In this document: positions 24,738 to 33,579 of the stretch, piece after piece | Layout of the letters: each line of letters begins with the position of its first letter | How positions within the stretch are numbered: position 1 is the stretch's first letter | Assembly: GCA_026014735.1 (NCBI GenBank) | Contig: JAOZHT010000002.1 | Span: 310,001 to 374,000, forward strand | DNA: 64,000 nucleotides | Reading direction: 5' to 3' | Source: Candidatus Bathyarchaeota archaeon | GTDB lineage: Archaea; Thermoproteota; Bathyarchaeia; Bathyarchaeales; Bathycorpusculaceae | Translations under genes and position numbers: made by a program | Notes under the pieces: generated by a model | What the model was told of the DNA's origin: nothing | The model's database searches: none | Seen by the model: only the letters and a program-made list of their open reading frames with translations

Positions 24738-25680
24738 AGCGGTCAAAATCAGCCGTGCAGCAGACGATGTAGGCGACATCATAAAAGAAGCCATCAGCAA
24801 AGCGGGGCTACGCGGGAAAAAGTGCATTTACATTAAGCCTAACCTGAGCCACCCTGAGTATCTCCCCGGCGTCGTCACCAGCCCCGACGTCATCCGCCAG
24901 GTTGTGTCGCAGCTGCGCGATGGCAACAGCGAGGTTGTGGTGGGTGAATCCAACGGCATCAACTATCCCTGCTGGAGCGCTTTTGAGGGAACCGGCGCCA
25001 AGGCAGCCGTGGAATCCGCAGGCGGCACCGCAGTCAACCTCAGCGAGGATAAGGTGGTGGAAGTTAAATTCCCAACCAGCGGACCATTAAAGCGGCTGTA
25101 TTTGCCCAAAGTGGTGGTGGACGCCGACGCCATCGTCGATTTGCCCCTGATGAAAACCCATGAGTTCATGACTTACACTGGGGCGCTCAAAAACCTCTTC
25201 GGCTGCATCCCCAGCAACCGCCGCATCTACCTTCACCCGTATCTGCCCGAAGTCTTCTATCGCCTCTACACCGTCCTAAAACCCGACTTAACCATCATGG
25301 ATGCACGCATAGGCATCGAAGGCAACGGACCCACCAAGGGCAAACCCAAGAAGATGGGGTTGTTCCTCACGGGCAACGACGCGTTGGCGGTGGATATCGT
25401 GGCTGCGCAGGTTATGAGGCTTGACTGGAAGAAAACCTACCTTAAATACGTCGCTGACCGCGCGGGCTTTGATGGCGACGCTGTGCAGGTTGAGGGGTTG
25501 CCGGTGGAGTCGGTTGCGAAGCGTTTTGAGCTGCCAAACATCGACTTGCCCGTTAAGATGCAGATGATGATTTACCAGCATGAATACGCGACTAAGCTGA
25601 TGTTCTGCTCACTCGACATTATCCATCTGTTCCAGAGGATAACGAAGGCATACCGTAAAGAACCAATCCAGCTCGTATAG
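24727..25680 (+). CDS. DUF362 family protein
   Basis: DUF362 domain protein of 317 residues without the ferredoxin cysteines often fused to this domain. Conserved parts: YIKPNLSHPEYLPGVVTSPD near the N-terminus, VVVGESNG, LPLMKTHEFMTYTGALKNLFG in the middle and MDARIGIEGNGPTKGKPK towards the end. Function of DUF362 is not established; it often occurs beside iron-sulphur or radical SAM proteins, as here. Confidence 0.8.
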   Translation: MAPKAVKISRAADDVGDIIKEAISKAGLRGKKCIYIKPNLSHPEYLPGVVTSPDVIRQVVSQLRDGNSEVVVGESNGINYPCWSAFEGTGAKAAVESAGGTAVNLSEDKVVEVKFPTSGPLKRLYLPKVVVDADAIVDLPLMKTHEFMTYTGALKNLFGCIPSNRRIYLHPYLPEVFYRLYTVLKPDLTIMDARIGIEGNGPTKGKPKKMGLFLTGNDALAVDIVAAQVMRLDWKKTYLKYVADRAGFDGDAVQVEGLPVESVAKRFELPNIDLPVKMQMMIYQHEYATKLMFCSLDIIHLFQRITKAYRKEPIQLV

Positions 25681-25718
25681 CAAGTGCTAAATTATATGTT
25701 CCCTTAACAATCCCAAAG

Positions 25719-26378
25719 ATGGTACCTATGGGGAATCTGACTCCTGAGAATCTGGAAAAACTCTCAAAGCTAAATAAGAATATTAAAACGCTTATTTCAC
25801 AAGAACCCGAACTGGATAATATCCTTTGTTTAAATAGCAAGCTTAATGGGGTATTTGGTGAAGCAATCGGCTTAGCAAAACTTTACGAAATTTACAAATC
25901 TGATGCTTGTTACGAATGGGAAGGAAAGCAGAAGAAAGGGTACGATATACAAATTTCCAAAAACGGTAAAAAAACCCGATTCCAAATTAAAATGTCTGTA
26001 GCCGAAGAATTTGTCTTCAGAGTCATTAAAGTAGCTAATTTAAACGCAGACAAAATACGGGGAGAGTGCGAAATTCCAATTTTTGATGAAATTGGGGGTG
26101 CCATAAGAAAAGCTATTGATGAAGCTGAGACAGATGTTTGGCTATTAATTCACAATAAAAAAGATGAACCAAAATTTTATTGGATCAATAAAGAAGACAT
26201 GGCGAAGATAGTCATTGAGCATTATAAAAATGCAGTAATCAACAGAAACCACATAGGCAAAAATTACCATCAATACATTGAAAAAGATAATGTTTACCGA
26301 CCACATATCATACAAAGAGAAGATGGTAAACTTCTAGAAGAATGTAATAAGATAGGTCAGGTTAGAGCTTCCTCGTAG
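25719..26378 (+). CDS. AT-rich orphan with a PD-(D/E)XK-like nuclease pattern
   Basis: No family recognised. The middle shows the spacing of a restriction-endonuclease-like fold: GVFGEAIGLAKLYEIY (Glu), then KKGYDIQIS (Asp), then TRFQIKMS (Q-x-K in place of D/E-x-K). The N-terminal 40 residues look helical. The gene is much more AT-rich than all neighbours and has AAA/ATT-rich codon use, suggesting recent transfer. It ends inside the 3' end of a convergent glycosyltransferase (22-nt overlap). Possible solitary restriction or defence nuclease; no methylase is beside it. Confidence 0.55.
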   Translation: MVPMGNLTPENLEKLSKLNKNIKTLISQEPELDNILCLNSKLNGVFGEAIGLAKLYEIYKSDACYEWEGKQKKGYDIQISKNGKKTRFQIKMSVAEEFVFRVIKVANLNADKIRGECEIPIFDEIGGAIRKAIDEAETDVWLLIHNKKDEPKFYWINKEDMAKIVIEHYKNAVINRNHIGKNYHQYIEKDNVYRPHIIQREDGKLLEECNKIGQVRASS

Positions 26379-27556
26379 ACTTTCATGGCGTCTTTCACCA
26401 CAATGCGCCAGTCCAGTTCCCGTTCCACCGTCTCCCGCGCCGCGGCCCCCATCTGCGCCGCCTCCGCTGGGTGCTCCAGGTGATAGAGGATGGCCTCGGA
26501 GAACAATTTGGAGTTGAAGGGCGCTACGAGCAGGCCGTTTTTGCCAGTCTGGATGGTTTCGGGTATGCCGCCCACGGTTGTGGTGACTACTGGCAGCCCA
26601 GTTGAGAGTGCCTCCAAAACTGCGAAGGGATGATGCTCATAAAACGTGCTAAACGCAAACACGTCCGCTGCCTGATAGAGCTTGGGCAGGTCTTTGTCGG
26701 GGGTGTAGCCTGTGAAGACGATGTTGCCCATTACGCCTAGGCGGGTGGCGTGGGCGATGAGTTTCTGCATTTCGTCGCTTTGCCCCTTGCCCGAGATGAT
26801 GAATTTGGCGCGGGGGAACCGCTTGACGACGGCGGGCATGCTCTCGATGAGGGTGAAGAGGCCCTTGCGCGCGTATAGGCGCCCCACTGAGACGATGGCG
26901 AGGTCGTCGGGTTTTAGCCCAAACTGCGCCTTAACCTTGGCTTTGTCGTCGGTGGGCTGGAACTTGTTTATGTCTACTCCGTTGTGGATAACGCGGATTC
27001 TGTGGGCGGGGATCTTGTAGTAGTTGGTGAGTTCCCATTTGGTGAAGTGGCTGACCGCGATGATTTTGCGGGCGCGGTGAATCATGCCTTCCTCGAAGAA
27101 ACGCAGCATACGGTTTAAGCTGACGAGCACCTTTTCGTTGGCGTTAAGCCGCATAAAGGGTTCGCCGCGGATGGCTTCGGCTTCGCCTTTCCATGTGGAG
27201 TGGACGGTGCAGACAAGCGTTTTGCCATAGTTGGCTGGAACCGCAAAGTTGGGCGTCAGGGGCAACTGGGGATGCATGATGTCTATGTTGGCGGTTTCTT
27301 TGATGCTTTGGAGTTTGCGGTTGCTGTTGCCGGCTAGAATGAAGGATTTTACTGCGGGCATTTTGGGGCTTTTAAGGAAGGATACGTCGAGTTGGGGGTT
27401 GACATGGACGTCTCTGGTTTGGTTGCTGCCAGTGACGACATGAATTCTGTAGCCGTTTTTGAGGAGCTGATTGCTAAGGTAGTAGACGTAGCTGCCTGTG
27501 CCGCCGGTGAGGGGCCAGTATTCGGGGCTGATGAAGCAGACTTTAGGCGCCGTCAA
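26357..27556 (-). CDS. Glycosyltransferase family 4
   Basis: GT-B enzyme of 399 residues. N-terminal VCFISPEYWPLTGGTGSYVY, middle VIHNGVDINKFQP, donor-site segment FSTFYEHHPFAVLEALSTGL with the EX7E motif, then VVTTTVGGIPETI. Last gene of a three-glycosyltransferase operon (29245 down to 26357), overlapping its upstream neighbour by 4 nt. Probably builds a surface polysaccharide or glycoprotein glycan. Confidence 0.85.
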   Translation of the reverse strand: MTAPKVCFISPEYWPLTGGTGSYVYYLSNQLLKNGYRIHVVTGSNQTRDVHVNPQLDVSFLKSPKMPAVKSFILAGNSNRKLQSIKETANIDIMHPQLPLTPNFAVPANYGKTLVCTVHSTWKGEAEAIRGEPFMRLNANEKVLVSLNRMLRFFEEGMIHRARKIIAVSHFTKWELTNYYKIPAHRIRVIHNGVDINKFQPTDDKAKVKAQFGLKPDDLAIVSVGRLYARKGLFTLIESMPAVVKRFPRAKFIISGKGQSDEMQKLIAHATRLGVMGNIVFTGYTPDKDLPKLYQAADVFAFSTFYEHHPFAVLEALSTGLPVVTTTVGGIPETIQTGKNGLLVAPFNSKLFSEAILYHLEHPAEAAQMGAAARETVERELDWRIVVKDAMKVYEEALT

Positions 27557-28542
27557 CGGTTCCGCCCCCTCAGATAGTTAACGGTGGCTGCTACTGCGCC
27601 AGCAAACCACGCCGCGGACCGCACATAGTAGAGCACCACCAGTCGCATAGCGGACCTGTCATGGAAAGAGGCGGAGATTTTGGCGGCTGAGTAAACAAAG
27701 TAGAGCAGCATCGCAAGAAGAATCAGCCCAGTTCCAACCCACAGGAGCCGAAGCAGCGGCACAATACCCAACACAAAAAGGGCAAGAGCGGAAAGCAGCA
27801 GCAGCGGCTGGATATTCATGCCCACATCGGTGATTTCGTCGCCCCGCGCCAGACGCCCATGCCGCAGGTAGAGGCGAAGCGTGTTTTTGCCGTATTGGCG
27901 CTGCTGCCGATAAAACGCCTTCAGCGTGGGACGGTTGTAGTGGTAGCAGACCGCGGCGGGTTCATAGGCGATTCTGTAGCCGAGTTTGCTGAGGCGGAAG
28001 CCGAAGTCAGTGTCGTATTGGCTGGGGAAATCCTCCGCCCACCCGCCTACCTCATCCACCACCGATTTTTTAAGCAGCAGATTCATGGTGGCTATGCGCC
28101 CGGTGTATTTGCCGATGCGGCGGTAGCGGGTTTTCAGTTCGTAGCCGATGCTGCGCGCCCAGGGGTTGGTGTGGTTCCAGGTTTCGATGCTGCCGCTCAC
28201 ACCAGCCACCTGCGGCTCGCTGAGGCGAGGGACAAGTTTTTTGAGCCAATCCCGCTGCACCTTCGCGTCTGAGTCGATGAAGCAAAAAACGGGGTGAGAA
28301 GCGATTTTTTGGGCGTAGTTGTAGGCTGCGGGGCAGTTCAGGGGTAAAGAAACCACTTTTATGGGAAACTGCTGGGCAATCTGCACCGTGGAGTCCTTGC
28401 TTACCCCATCCATCACGATAACCTCCAAGAAGCCCTCTGGGTAATCCAGCGCCAAAACTGACCGGAGACATTCCCCTATGGTGTCCTGGTTGTTGTAGGA
28501 TGCCACTATGATGGAGACTTTTGGAAGCGAAGTTTCCGCCAC
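27553..28542 (-). CDS. Membrane glycosyltransferase family 2
   Basis: GT2 catalytic domain followed by hydrophobic helices at the C-terminus (LLLLSALALFVLGIVPLLRL; LILLAMLLYFVYSAAKI). Motifs: VSIIVASYNNQDTIGECLRS, EVIVMDGVSKDST, CFIDSDAKVQ (metal-binding DSD) and DTDFGFRLSKLGYRI. Similar proteins make or export extracellular polysaccharides. Middle gene of the GT operon: 4 nt after the upstream GT2 and overlapping the downstream GT4. Confidence 0.85.
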   Translation of the reverse strand: MAETSLPKVSIIVASYNNQDTIGECLRSVLALDYPEGFLEVIVMDGVSKDSTVQIAQQFPIKVVSLPLNCPAAYNYAQKIASHPVFCFIDSDAKVQRDWLKKLVPRLSEPQVAGVSGSIETWNHTNPWARSIGYELKTRYRRIGKYTGRIATMNLLLKKSVVDEVGGWAEDFPSQYDTDFGFRLSKLGYRIAYEPAAVCYHYNRPTLKAFYRQQRQYGKNTLRLYLRHGRLARGDEITDVGMNIQPLLLLSALALFVLGIVPLLRLLWVGTGLILLAMLLYFVYSAAKISASFHDRSAMRLVVLYYVRSAAWFAGAVAATVNYLRGRNR

Positions 28543-28546
28543 GTCT

Positions 28547-29245
28547 CTATCCCCTCAGATACGCCACAACGATTGAAAGCAGAATTTTTGAGCCATCCAC
28601 CATCGGATCCACGCCGGAGCGGCCGTAGGTGCGCTGCTCAAAAGTGATGGGTACCTCGGCTACGCGAAAGCCAGTTTTGGCGGTTTTCACCAGCATCTCA
28701 GATTCTATTTCATACTCATCGGACTTTAGCCTTTTGCCAATCAGCACCGACCGCTTCATGGCTCGGTAGCCGCTTTGACTGTCGGTGATGGCGACTCCGG
28801 TGATAAGCTGGATGAGGCTGTTGAAGATGCGTACGCCGAATTTGTTGAGTTGGCGGGCTTCCACCCGTTTATGGTTCATGTAGCGGCTGCCGATAACCAA
28901 GTCAGCTTGGTCAGATAGCACGGGCGCAAGCACCTCGCCGAGTTCCTCGGGCCAATGGGACCCATCAGAATCTATCGTTACGATTATGTCGCCTTGGGCT
29001 TTAAGAAACCCCGCCCGCAGCGCGCAGCCCTTACCTAGATGCTGCCTTAAACTCAAAACCCTCACGCCCCGGCGCTTGGCAACCAGCAGCGAGCGGTCAT
29101 AGGAGTGGTCGTCGACCACGATGACTTCGCTTTGTAACCCCGTTTTCTTTGCCGCCGCCATGGTGCGGTCAATGATGTTGCCTATGGTTAATTCCTCGTT
29201 GTAAACGGGAATTATGATGGAGAGCAGCATTTGACGTCGGCTCAT
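28547..29245 (-). CDS. Polyprenyl-phosphate-sugar transferase-like GT2
   Basis: DPM1-type GT2 of 232 residues: LSIIIPVYNEELTIGNII, EVIVVDDHSYDRS, VTIDSDGSHWPEE and TDSQSGYRAMKR. Likely loads a hexose on dolichyl phosphate for use by membrane transferases (GT-C enzymes occur at 52.6-57.3 kb). First gene of the three-gene GT operon; divergent from a membrane protein gene. Confidence 0.85.
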   Translation of the reverse strand: MSRRQMLLSIIIPVYNEELTIGNIIDRTMAAAKKTGLQSEVIVVDDHSYDRSLLVAKRRGVRVLSLRQHLGKGCALRAGFLKAQGDIIVTIDSDGSHWPEELGEVLAPVLSDQADLVIGSRYMNHKRVEARQLNKFGVRIFNSLIQLITGVAITDSQSGYRAMKRSVLIGKRLKSDEYEIESEMLVKTAKTGFRVAEVPITFEQRTYGRSGVDPMVDGSKILLSIVVAYLRG

Positions 29246-29270
29246 TTTATTTAAGAAGCCAATGGAAGAC

Positions 29271-29278
29271 CTTATAAA
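29271..29278 (+). promoter_or_regulatory. TATA box for the membrane protein-cobD unit
   Basis: CTTATAAA lies 50 nt before ATG 29328 and inside the longer reading frame that would start at 29262, which argues for the later start. Confidence 0.5.
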
Positions 29279-29327
29279 GTTTGGCTACCCCAACCATGTA
29301 ACCAATCAAACGGGCAAGTCGGGAAAG

Positions 29328-29864
29328 ATGCAGACCACAAACAAAGGGCAAGGCCAAATAGACCGCAAAGTATGGTTTTCCATGTGGTTCCTAGGCGCCG
29401 TTGTCACGTTTGGCGTGGCGTTTTTTCCCATGTTCCATCGCCTCGTCGAGGGCAGAAACCGTCACCTGCAGAAAGAGGCAGAAATGGAGCAGAAAGTCGC
29501 CGCTTACCTGCAAAGCAAAGGCAAACCCGCCCCGCCCACCAGTCAACCCTACAAGCCCCGTAACTCGAAGCTGTGGGCTGCAAGCATCATCCTGGTTGTG
29601 CCCGCGTTTGTCATCGTTTATTTGCTTACGCGGGATTTAGCCAGGCATGAGCAGAGCCAGGATGCCTTCCTCGCTGCTGCATTGCCAAGCCGCGTTTTCA
29701 TGCCCCAGACAATACCGTTAACCACATATGTAGCGGTAACAATAGCCACGTTAGGTGTAGGTGGCGTGTACTGGCTATACAAGCTGGTTAACCTCTACAA
29801 CGCCCACTACAAAGCAGACCTGCAAGCAGAAAAAGAGCTGGGCAGGCTACTGGAGGAAAAATAG
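29328..29864 (+). CDS. Integral membrane protein of unknown function upstream of cobD
   Basis: About 178 residues with three hydrophobic segments (WFLGAVVTFGVAFFPMF; LWAASIILVVPAFVIVYLLT; TYVAVTIATLGVGGVYWLY) and a charged linker. The C-terminal half resembles small DUF4234-like membrane proteins only loosely. I start it at ATG 29328 because a TATA box lies within the longer frame from 29262. The stop TAG shares its G with the GTG of cobD, so the two are translationally linked. A cobalamin-related role is a guess from position. Confidence 0.6.
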   Translation: MQTTNKGQGQIDRKVWFSMWFLGAVVTFGVAFFPMFHRLVEGRNRHLQKEAEMEQKVAAYLQSKGKPAPPTSQPYKPRNSKLWAASIILVVPAFVIVYLLTRDLARHEQSQDAFLAAALPSRVFMPQTIPLTTYVAVTIATLGVGGVYWLYKLVNLYNAHYKADLQAEKELGRLLEEK

Positions 29865-30979
29865 TGTCAAGCACATGTAAAAAACGCAGATTCATCAGCC
29901 ACGGCGGCGACATCTGGGGCTTTAGCAGAAAACACAGCATCCCCCTAGAAGAAGTGCTTGAATTCAGCGGACCCATCAACTTCATGGGGCCACCCCCCAA
30001 AGCCGTCCAAGCCGTCAAAGACAACGCGCGACTCATCAAATTCTACCCCGACCCCAACCCCGTTGAGTTCAAAGAGGCAATCGCAAAGTACGTGGGGCAC
30101 GGCGTAGACGCAGAGAACGTGCTTTTGGGCAACGGCTCAATCGAGCTCATCTACATGATAACCGAGGCTTTGCCGCAGAAGTTTAAGGCAGTTATTCCAG
30201 TGCCCTCCTTCTCGGAGTACGAGAAAGCGGCGCTGCGAGTCGGCGGCGAAGTCACCTTTGTCCAGTTACCCCCCGACTTCTCCATGGACAACCAGAAAAT
30301 CAAGGCAGCCGTAACCGAGGACACCAAAATCGTCTGCATCTGCAACCCCCATAGCCCCTCAGGCAGACTCTACACTAAAGACGAAGTGATGGATTTAGTG
30401 GATTTCTGCCAAAAGAAAGACATCATCTTCAGCATTGACGAGAACTACATTGAATTCGCAGCGGAAGGCGACGCCAACACCGTCGCGGGTATGGTGCGGG
30501 AATACGAGAACCTCTTTGTCATCCGCAGTGTCACCAAATTCTATGGTTTAGCGGGCTTGCGTTTCGGCTACGCCATCGCCGCAACCAACCTCATCGACAA
30601 ACTCGAAACCGTCCGGCAACCCTGGAGCATCAACGGCTTAGTTCAAGTCGCCACGCTGGGCGCGTTTAGCGACACCGAATTCATCGAGAACACCAAAGAA
30701 ACCATCACCAAAAACCGCGCTGCACTCGCCAAGGCATTGAGCGAAATCGAGGGCCTACAGGTGCATCCCTCAACCACCAACTTCCTGCTGGTGAAAATCC
30801 TAAACCGCAAAGTCACCTCAACCATCCTAAAAGAGCTACTTGCCAAAGAACGCATCCTGGTCCGCGACTGCTGCACCTTCATGGGCATGGATGACAGCTA
30901 CATCCGCGTCACGGTACGCTCAGCCAAAGACAACCAAATACTTGTCGACAAAATCAAGGACATATTCGCAGCCAATTAA
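29864..30979 (+). CDS. cobD: L-threonine-O-3-phosphate decarboxylase (CobD)
   Basis: PLP enzyme of the HisC/aminotransferase fold that makes (R)-1-amino-2-propanol phosphate, the linker used by CbiB. Similarity to Salmonella CobD is strong throughout: HGGDIWGFSRKHSIPLEEVL at the N-terminus (CobD-specific, absent in HisC), EFSGPINFMG, YPDPNP, VLLGNGSIELIYMI, CNPHSPSGRL, SVTKFYGLAGLRFGYA with the PLP lysine, and RVTVRSAKDN near the end. GTG start. It converges with the aldo-keto reductase gene (4-nt overlap of stops). Confidence 0.85.
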   Translation: MSSTCKKRRFISHGGDIWGFSRKHSIPLEEVLEFSGPINFMGPPPKAVQAVKDNARLIKFYPDPNPVEFKEAIAKYVGHGVDAENVLLGNGSIELIYMITEALPQKFKAVIPVPSFSEYEKAALRVGGEVTFVQLPPDFSMDNQKIKAAVTEDTKIVCICNPHSPSGRLYTKDEVMDLVDFCQKKDIIFSIDENYIEFAAEGDANTVAGMVREYENLFVIRSVTKFYGLAGLRFGYAIAATNLIDKLETVRQPWSINGLVQVATLGAFSDTEFIENTKETITKNRAALAKALSEIEGLQVHPSTTNFLLVKILNRKVTSTILKELLAKERILVRDCCTFMGMDDSYIRVTVRSAKDNQILVDKIKDIFAAN

Positions 30980-32064
30980 CTTTCTTTAAATTTTTTCAAG
31001 CGTTTCTGGATTGGCAGTTTGTAGGAGCATTTGCGTTCGCATTCCCCGCAGTCAATGCACACGTCAGCTTTGACTTCTAAGCCGCCGTAGAGCCGCTGTG
31101 CCCACTGTTTTAAGCCGTAGATTTCGGCGAAGTCTTGGAATCTTAGGGCGGCGGGTATGTTGATGTTTCGGGGGCAGGGCAGGCATGCAGCGCAGTCGCG
31201 GCACCAGTCCCCAGTGAGGTCTGCACCAAAGCGCCGCTGCTCCTCTGCGGTTAATCCATGGTAGTTTGCGCCTGCTTGGGCGGCAACCTCCACCTCGCCG
31301 ACGCTGCGCAACCCCGGAATAACTGAGGCGATGTCCTGTGAGAGGGCAAACCGCAAAAGACTCTCCACCTGCGCCTCCGCCGACTCGCCCAGCAGCGCCT
31401 TGAGTTCGGGTTCCTGCGAGACCAGCGAAAGCGAAGGCTGATAGAGGCAGGTGATTAAATTCGAGGTTTTCGCCGACAGCGGCTTCATAGCCACCACCCC
31501 AACGTCATGCGCTTTTGCAACGGGCAGCAGCACCTCCAGCGCCTGCCGCGTCACCACATTAAGAGGCACCAGCACCGTGTCAAACTCGCCGCTTGCCACC
31601 GCCTCCGCCAGCACTGCCGGCTTATGCCCCGTGATGCCCACGAAATCCACCAAGCCCTCACGGCGCGCCTCCTTGCAAGTCTGCAGCGAACCATCCTCAC
31701 CCATGGCTTTGCGCAGGGTTTTTTGGTCGTCGATGCCGTGGAGCTGGAGGATGTCAAGGTGGTCGGTGCGCAGGTTCTTGAGGCTGACTTTAAAATCATC
31801 CATCGATTCCCGTTTGGTGCGGCTGCCCGTTTTGGTGGCGATTACGCATCTGCCTCGGACATTCTCGAGTGCTGCGCCGATTTTTTCCTCACTGTCTCCA
31901 TCCCAGCGTGCAGTATCAAAATAGTTAATGCCTAACTCGAAGGCGCGGCGCACCACCGCCACGGCTTGCTCGACGGGAACCTCAGCTATCCAGGTGCCGC
32001 CAAACCCCACCTGCGACACCGCCAGGTTGGTTCTGCCCAGCCGCCGCTTATCCACCGCCCTCAC
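30976..32064 (-). CDS. Aldo-keto reductase with C-terminal ferredoxin-type cysteines, catalytic Tyr missing
   Basis: TIM-barrel aldo-keto reductase (about 270 residues) followed by a cysteine-rich tail, CRDCAACLPCPRNINIP and CIDCGECERKC, that would bind one or two iron-sulphur clusters. Of the catalytic tetrad, Asp50 (FDTA), Lys78 (ATKTG) and His109 (QLHG) are in place, but the Tyr expected in the DTARGYGDSE pattern is Asp55 (DTARWDGDSE). The change rests on codons GAT at that site and the frame is sound. It follows the B12-radical SAM gene with no gap. It may be a redox protein with altered chemistry, or a non-catalytic partner of the radical SAM enzyme. Confidence 0.8.
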   Translation of the reverse strand: MRAVDKRRLGRTNLAVSQVGFGGTWIAEVPVEQAVAVVRRAFELGINYFDTARWDGDSEEKIGAALENVRGRCVIATKTGSRTKRESMDDFKVSLKNLRTDHLDILQLHGIDDQKTLRKAMGEDGSLQTCKEARREGLVDFVGITGHKPAVLAEAVASGEFDTVLVPLNVVTRQALEVLLPVAKAHDVGVVAMKPLSAKTSNLITCLYQPSLSLVSQEPELKALLGESAEAQVESLLRFALSQDIASVIPGLRSVGEVEVAAQAGANYHGLTAEEQRRFGADLTGDWCRDCAACLPCPRNINIPAALRFQDFAEIYGLKQWAQRLYGGLEVKADVCIDCGECERKCSYKLPIQKRLKKFKES

Positions 32065-33483
32065 CTAAGCGGTTCCGCTGGCTTTGCGTGTGCCATGGAA
32101 AATGCGGGTTTTGGCGAAGTTCAAGAAGCCCTCGCGTTTGGCTCGCTTGTAAATCTGCCGTGGCGTCATATGGAACTCCTTAAAGAAGCGGCGCTGAATC
32201 GCCTGGAGGTCCTCGTAGGTGTACTCGTCGCTTTTGACGCTGAGCAGGTACTCGTCGAGTTTAGTGTATTTGCCGCTCTCAAGCAGCTCGTTGTAGAGTT
32301 TGCTGTCGGGGTAGGCGATGAAGGTGTTGAATTGGCACCAGTCAGGGTCAAGTTTCTTAGCGAATTTAAGTGAGGCTTCCATGTCCGCGAGGGTTTCGTC
32401 GGGCAAGCCCAGCATGAAGCTGCAGGCGGTTTTGATGCCGTGCTTCTTGGCAAGCTTAAACGCGGTTTGCACCTGCTCGGGCGTGGTGTTTCTGCCGATG
32501 CGTTTGAGAATCCGCGGCGACGCCGACTCCACGCCAAACCAGATGGTCCGGCAGCCCGCTTTGCTCATCAGCCCCAAAAGCTCATCGGTCACCAGGTCCA
32601 CTCGGGTGTCACAGACCCATTCCAGATTCAGCTTTTTCTCTATCATGAGGTTGCAGAGCTCAACGGTTTTCTCCTTGCGGAGCGTAAAGTTGTCGTTGAT
32701 GAAGTAGATGCCCCGTGTGCCATATCGGCTTTTCAAATCCTCGATTTCGCCGATTACCCGCTTTGGGCTGAAGCCGCGCCAGGTGTTACCCCAGAGCTTG
32801 CGGGTCTCGCAGAAGCCGCAGCTAAACACGCAGCCCCTGCTGATGCTCATGACGTCGGCGGGTTTGGCGTCTAGGAACTCGATGGTGCGGTCATATTGCT
32901 CCAGCGGCAAAAGGTGCCGTGCAGGATAGGGGATTTCATCCATGTCCTGGATGTAAACGGGGGGGTTTTTGATGTTGCCATCTTTGCCCCGCATGCCCAC
33001 GCCGGGGATGGAGGCGATCTGAGCGGTGTTGCCGCCTGCGATTGCGTCTGCGAGTTGGGTTATGGCGCGTTCGCCCTCGCCCATCACTACATAATCGATT
33101 TCGGGATGCGCTAGGAGGCTGTCGGGTTTGTAGGAGGCATGCCATCCGCCCACCACGATTTTGATGTCGGGGTTCACTTCCTTGATGGCGCGGCTGGTTT
33201 CCACGCATCTTGGGTAGGTGGCGCTGCCGCAGGTGATGCCCACAATCTGCGGTTGGAGCTTGCTGATTAGCTGCTTGACTTCCTCGACGGGTTTCTTTAG
33301 GAGGTAATTATCGAGCATGTGCACGTTGTAGCCTGCCTTCTCCAGCGCGGCTGCAACATACATCAATCCGATGGGGGGTAGGCGTTTGCCCAAAATCCAC
33401 GCGGCGTTCTCGGCGGGGGCAGTGGTCATTAAAAGAACCGTGGGTTTAGCTGCAGAATTTGGGGGGTGGGTTTTGGGGGGCAT
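32065..33483 (-). CDS. B12-binding radical SAM protein (1 of 6)
   Basis: Cobalamin-dependent radical SAM enzyme: N-terminal Rossmann-type B12 domain (RLPPIGLMYVAAALEKAGYNV; VGITCGSATYPRC; VVGGWHASYKPD) and a radical SAM domain with SRGCVFSCGFCETRK around residue 220, then IYFINDNFTLRKE. Such enzymes methylate unreactive carbons or do other radical chemistry, including lipid and hopanoid modification. Substrate unknown. Co-transcribed with the aldo-keto reductase; element B with a TATA box lies about 100 nt upstream in the same direction. More distant from the other five than they are from each other. Confidence 0.85.
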   Translation of the reverse strand: MPPKTHPPNSAAKPTVLLMTTAPAENAAWILGKRLPPIGLMYVAAALEKAGYNVHMLDNYLLKKPVEEVKQLISKLQPQIVGITCGSATYPRCVETSRAIKEVNPDIKIVVGGWHASYKPDSLLAHPEIDYVVMGEGERAITQLADAIAGGNTAQIASIPGVGMRGKDGNIKNPPVYIQDMDEIPYPARHLLPLEQYDRTIEFLDAKPADVMSISRGCVFSCGFCETRKLWGNTWRGFSPKRVIGEIEDLKSRYGTRGIYFINDNFTLRKEKTVELCNLMIEKKLNLEWVCDTRVDLVTDELLGLMSKAGCRTIWFGVESASPRILKRIGRNTTPEQVQTAFKLAKKHGIKTACSFMLGLPDETLADMEASLKFAKKLDPDWCQFNTFIAYPDSKLYNELLESGKYTKLDEYLLSVKSDEYTYEDLQAIQRRFFKEFHMTPRQIYKRAKREGFLNFAKTRIFHGTRKASGTA

Positions 33484-33579
33484 GGTTTTGCCTCTGATAT
33501 TTTAGGTTTGATGAGATGCGGCTCTTATAGCTTTAACGGAAGCAGGCGCAGAAAACCCAAACCCATGAAGGTTGATGTT

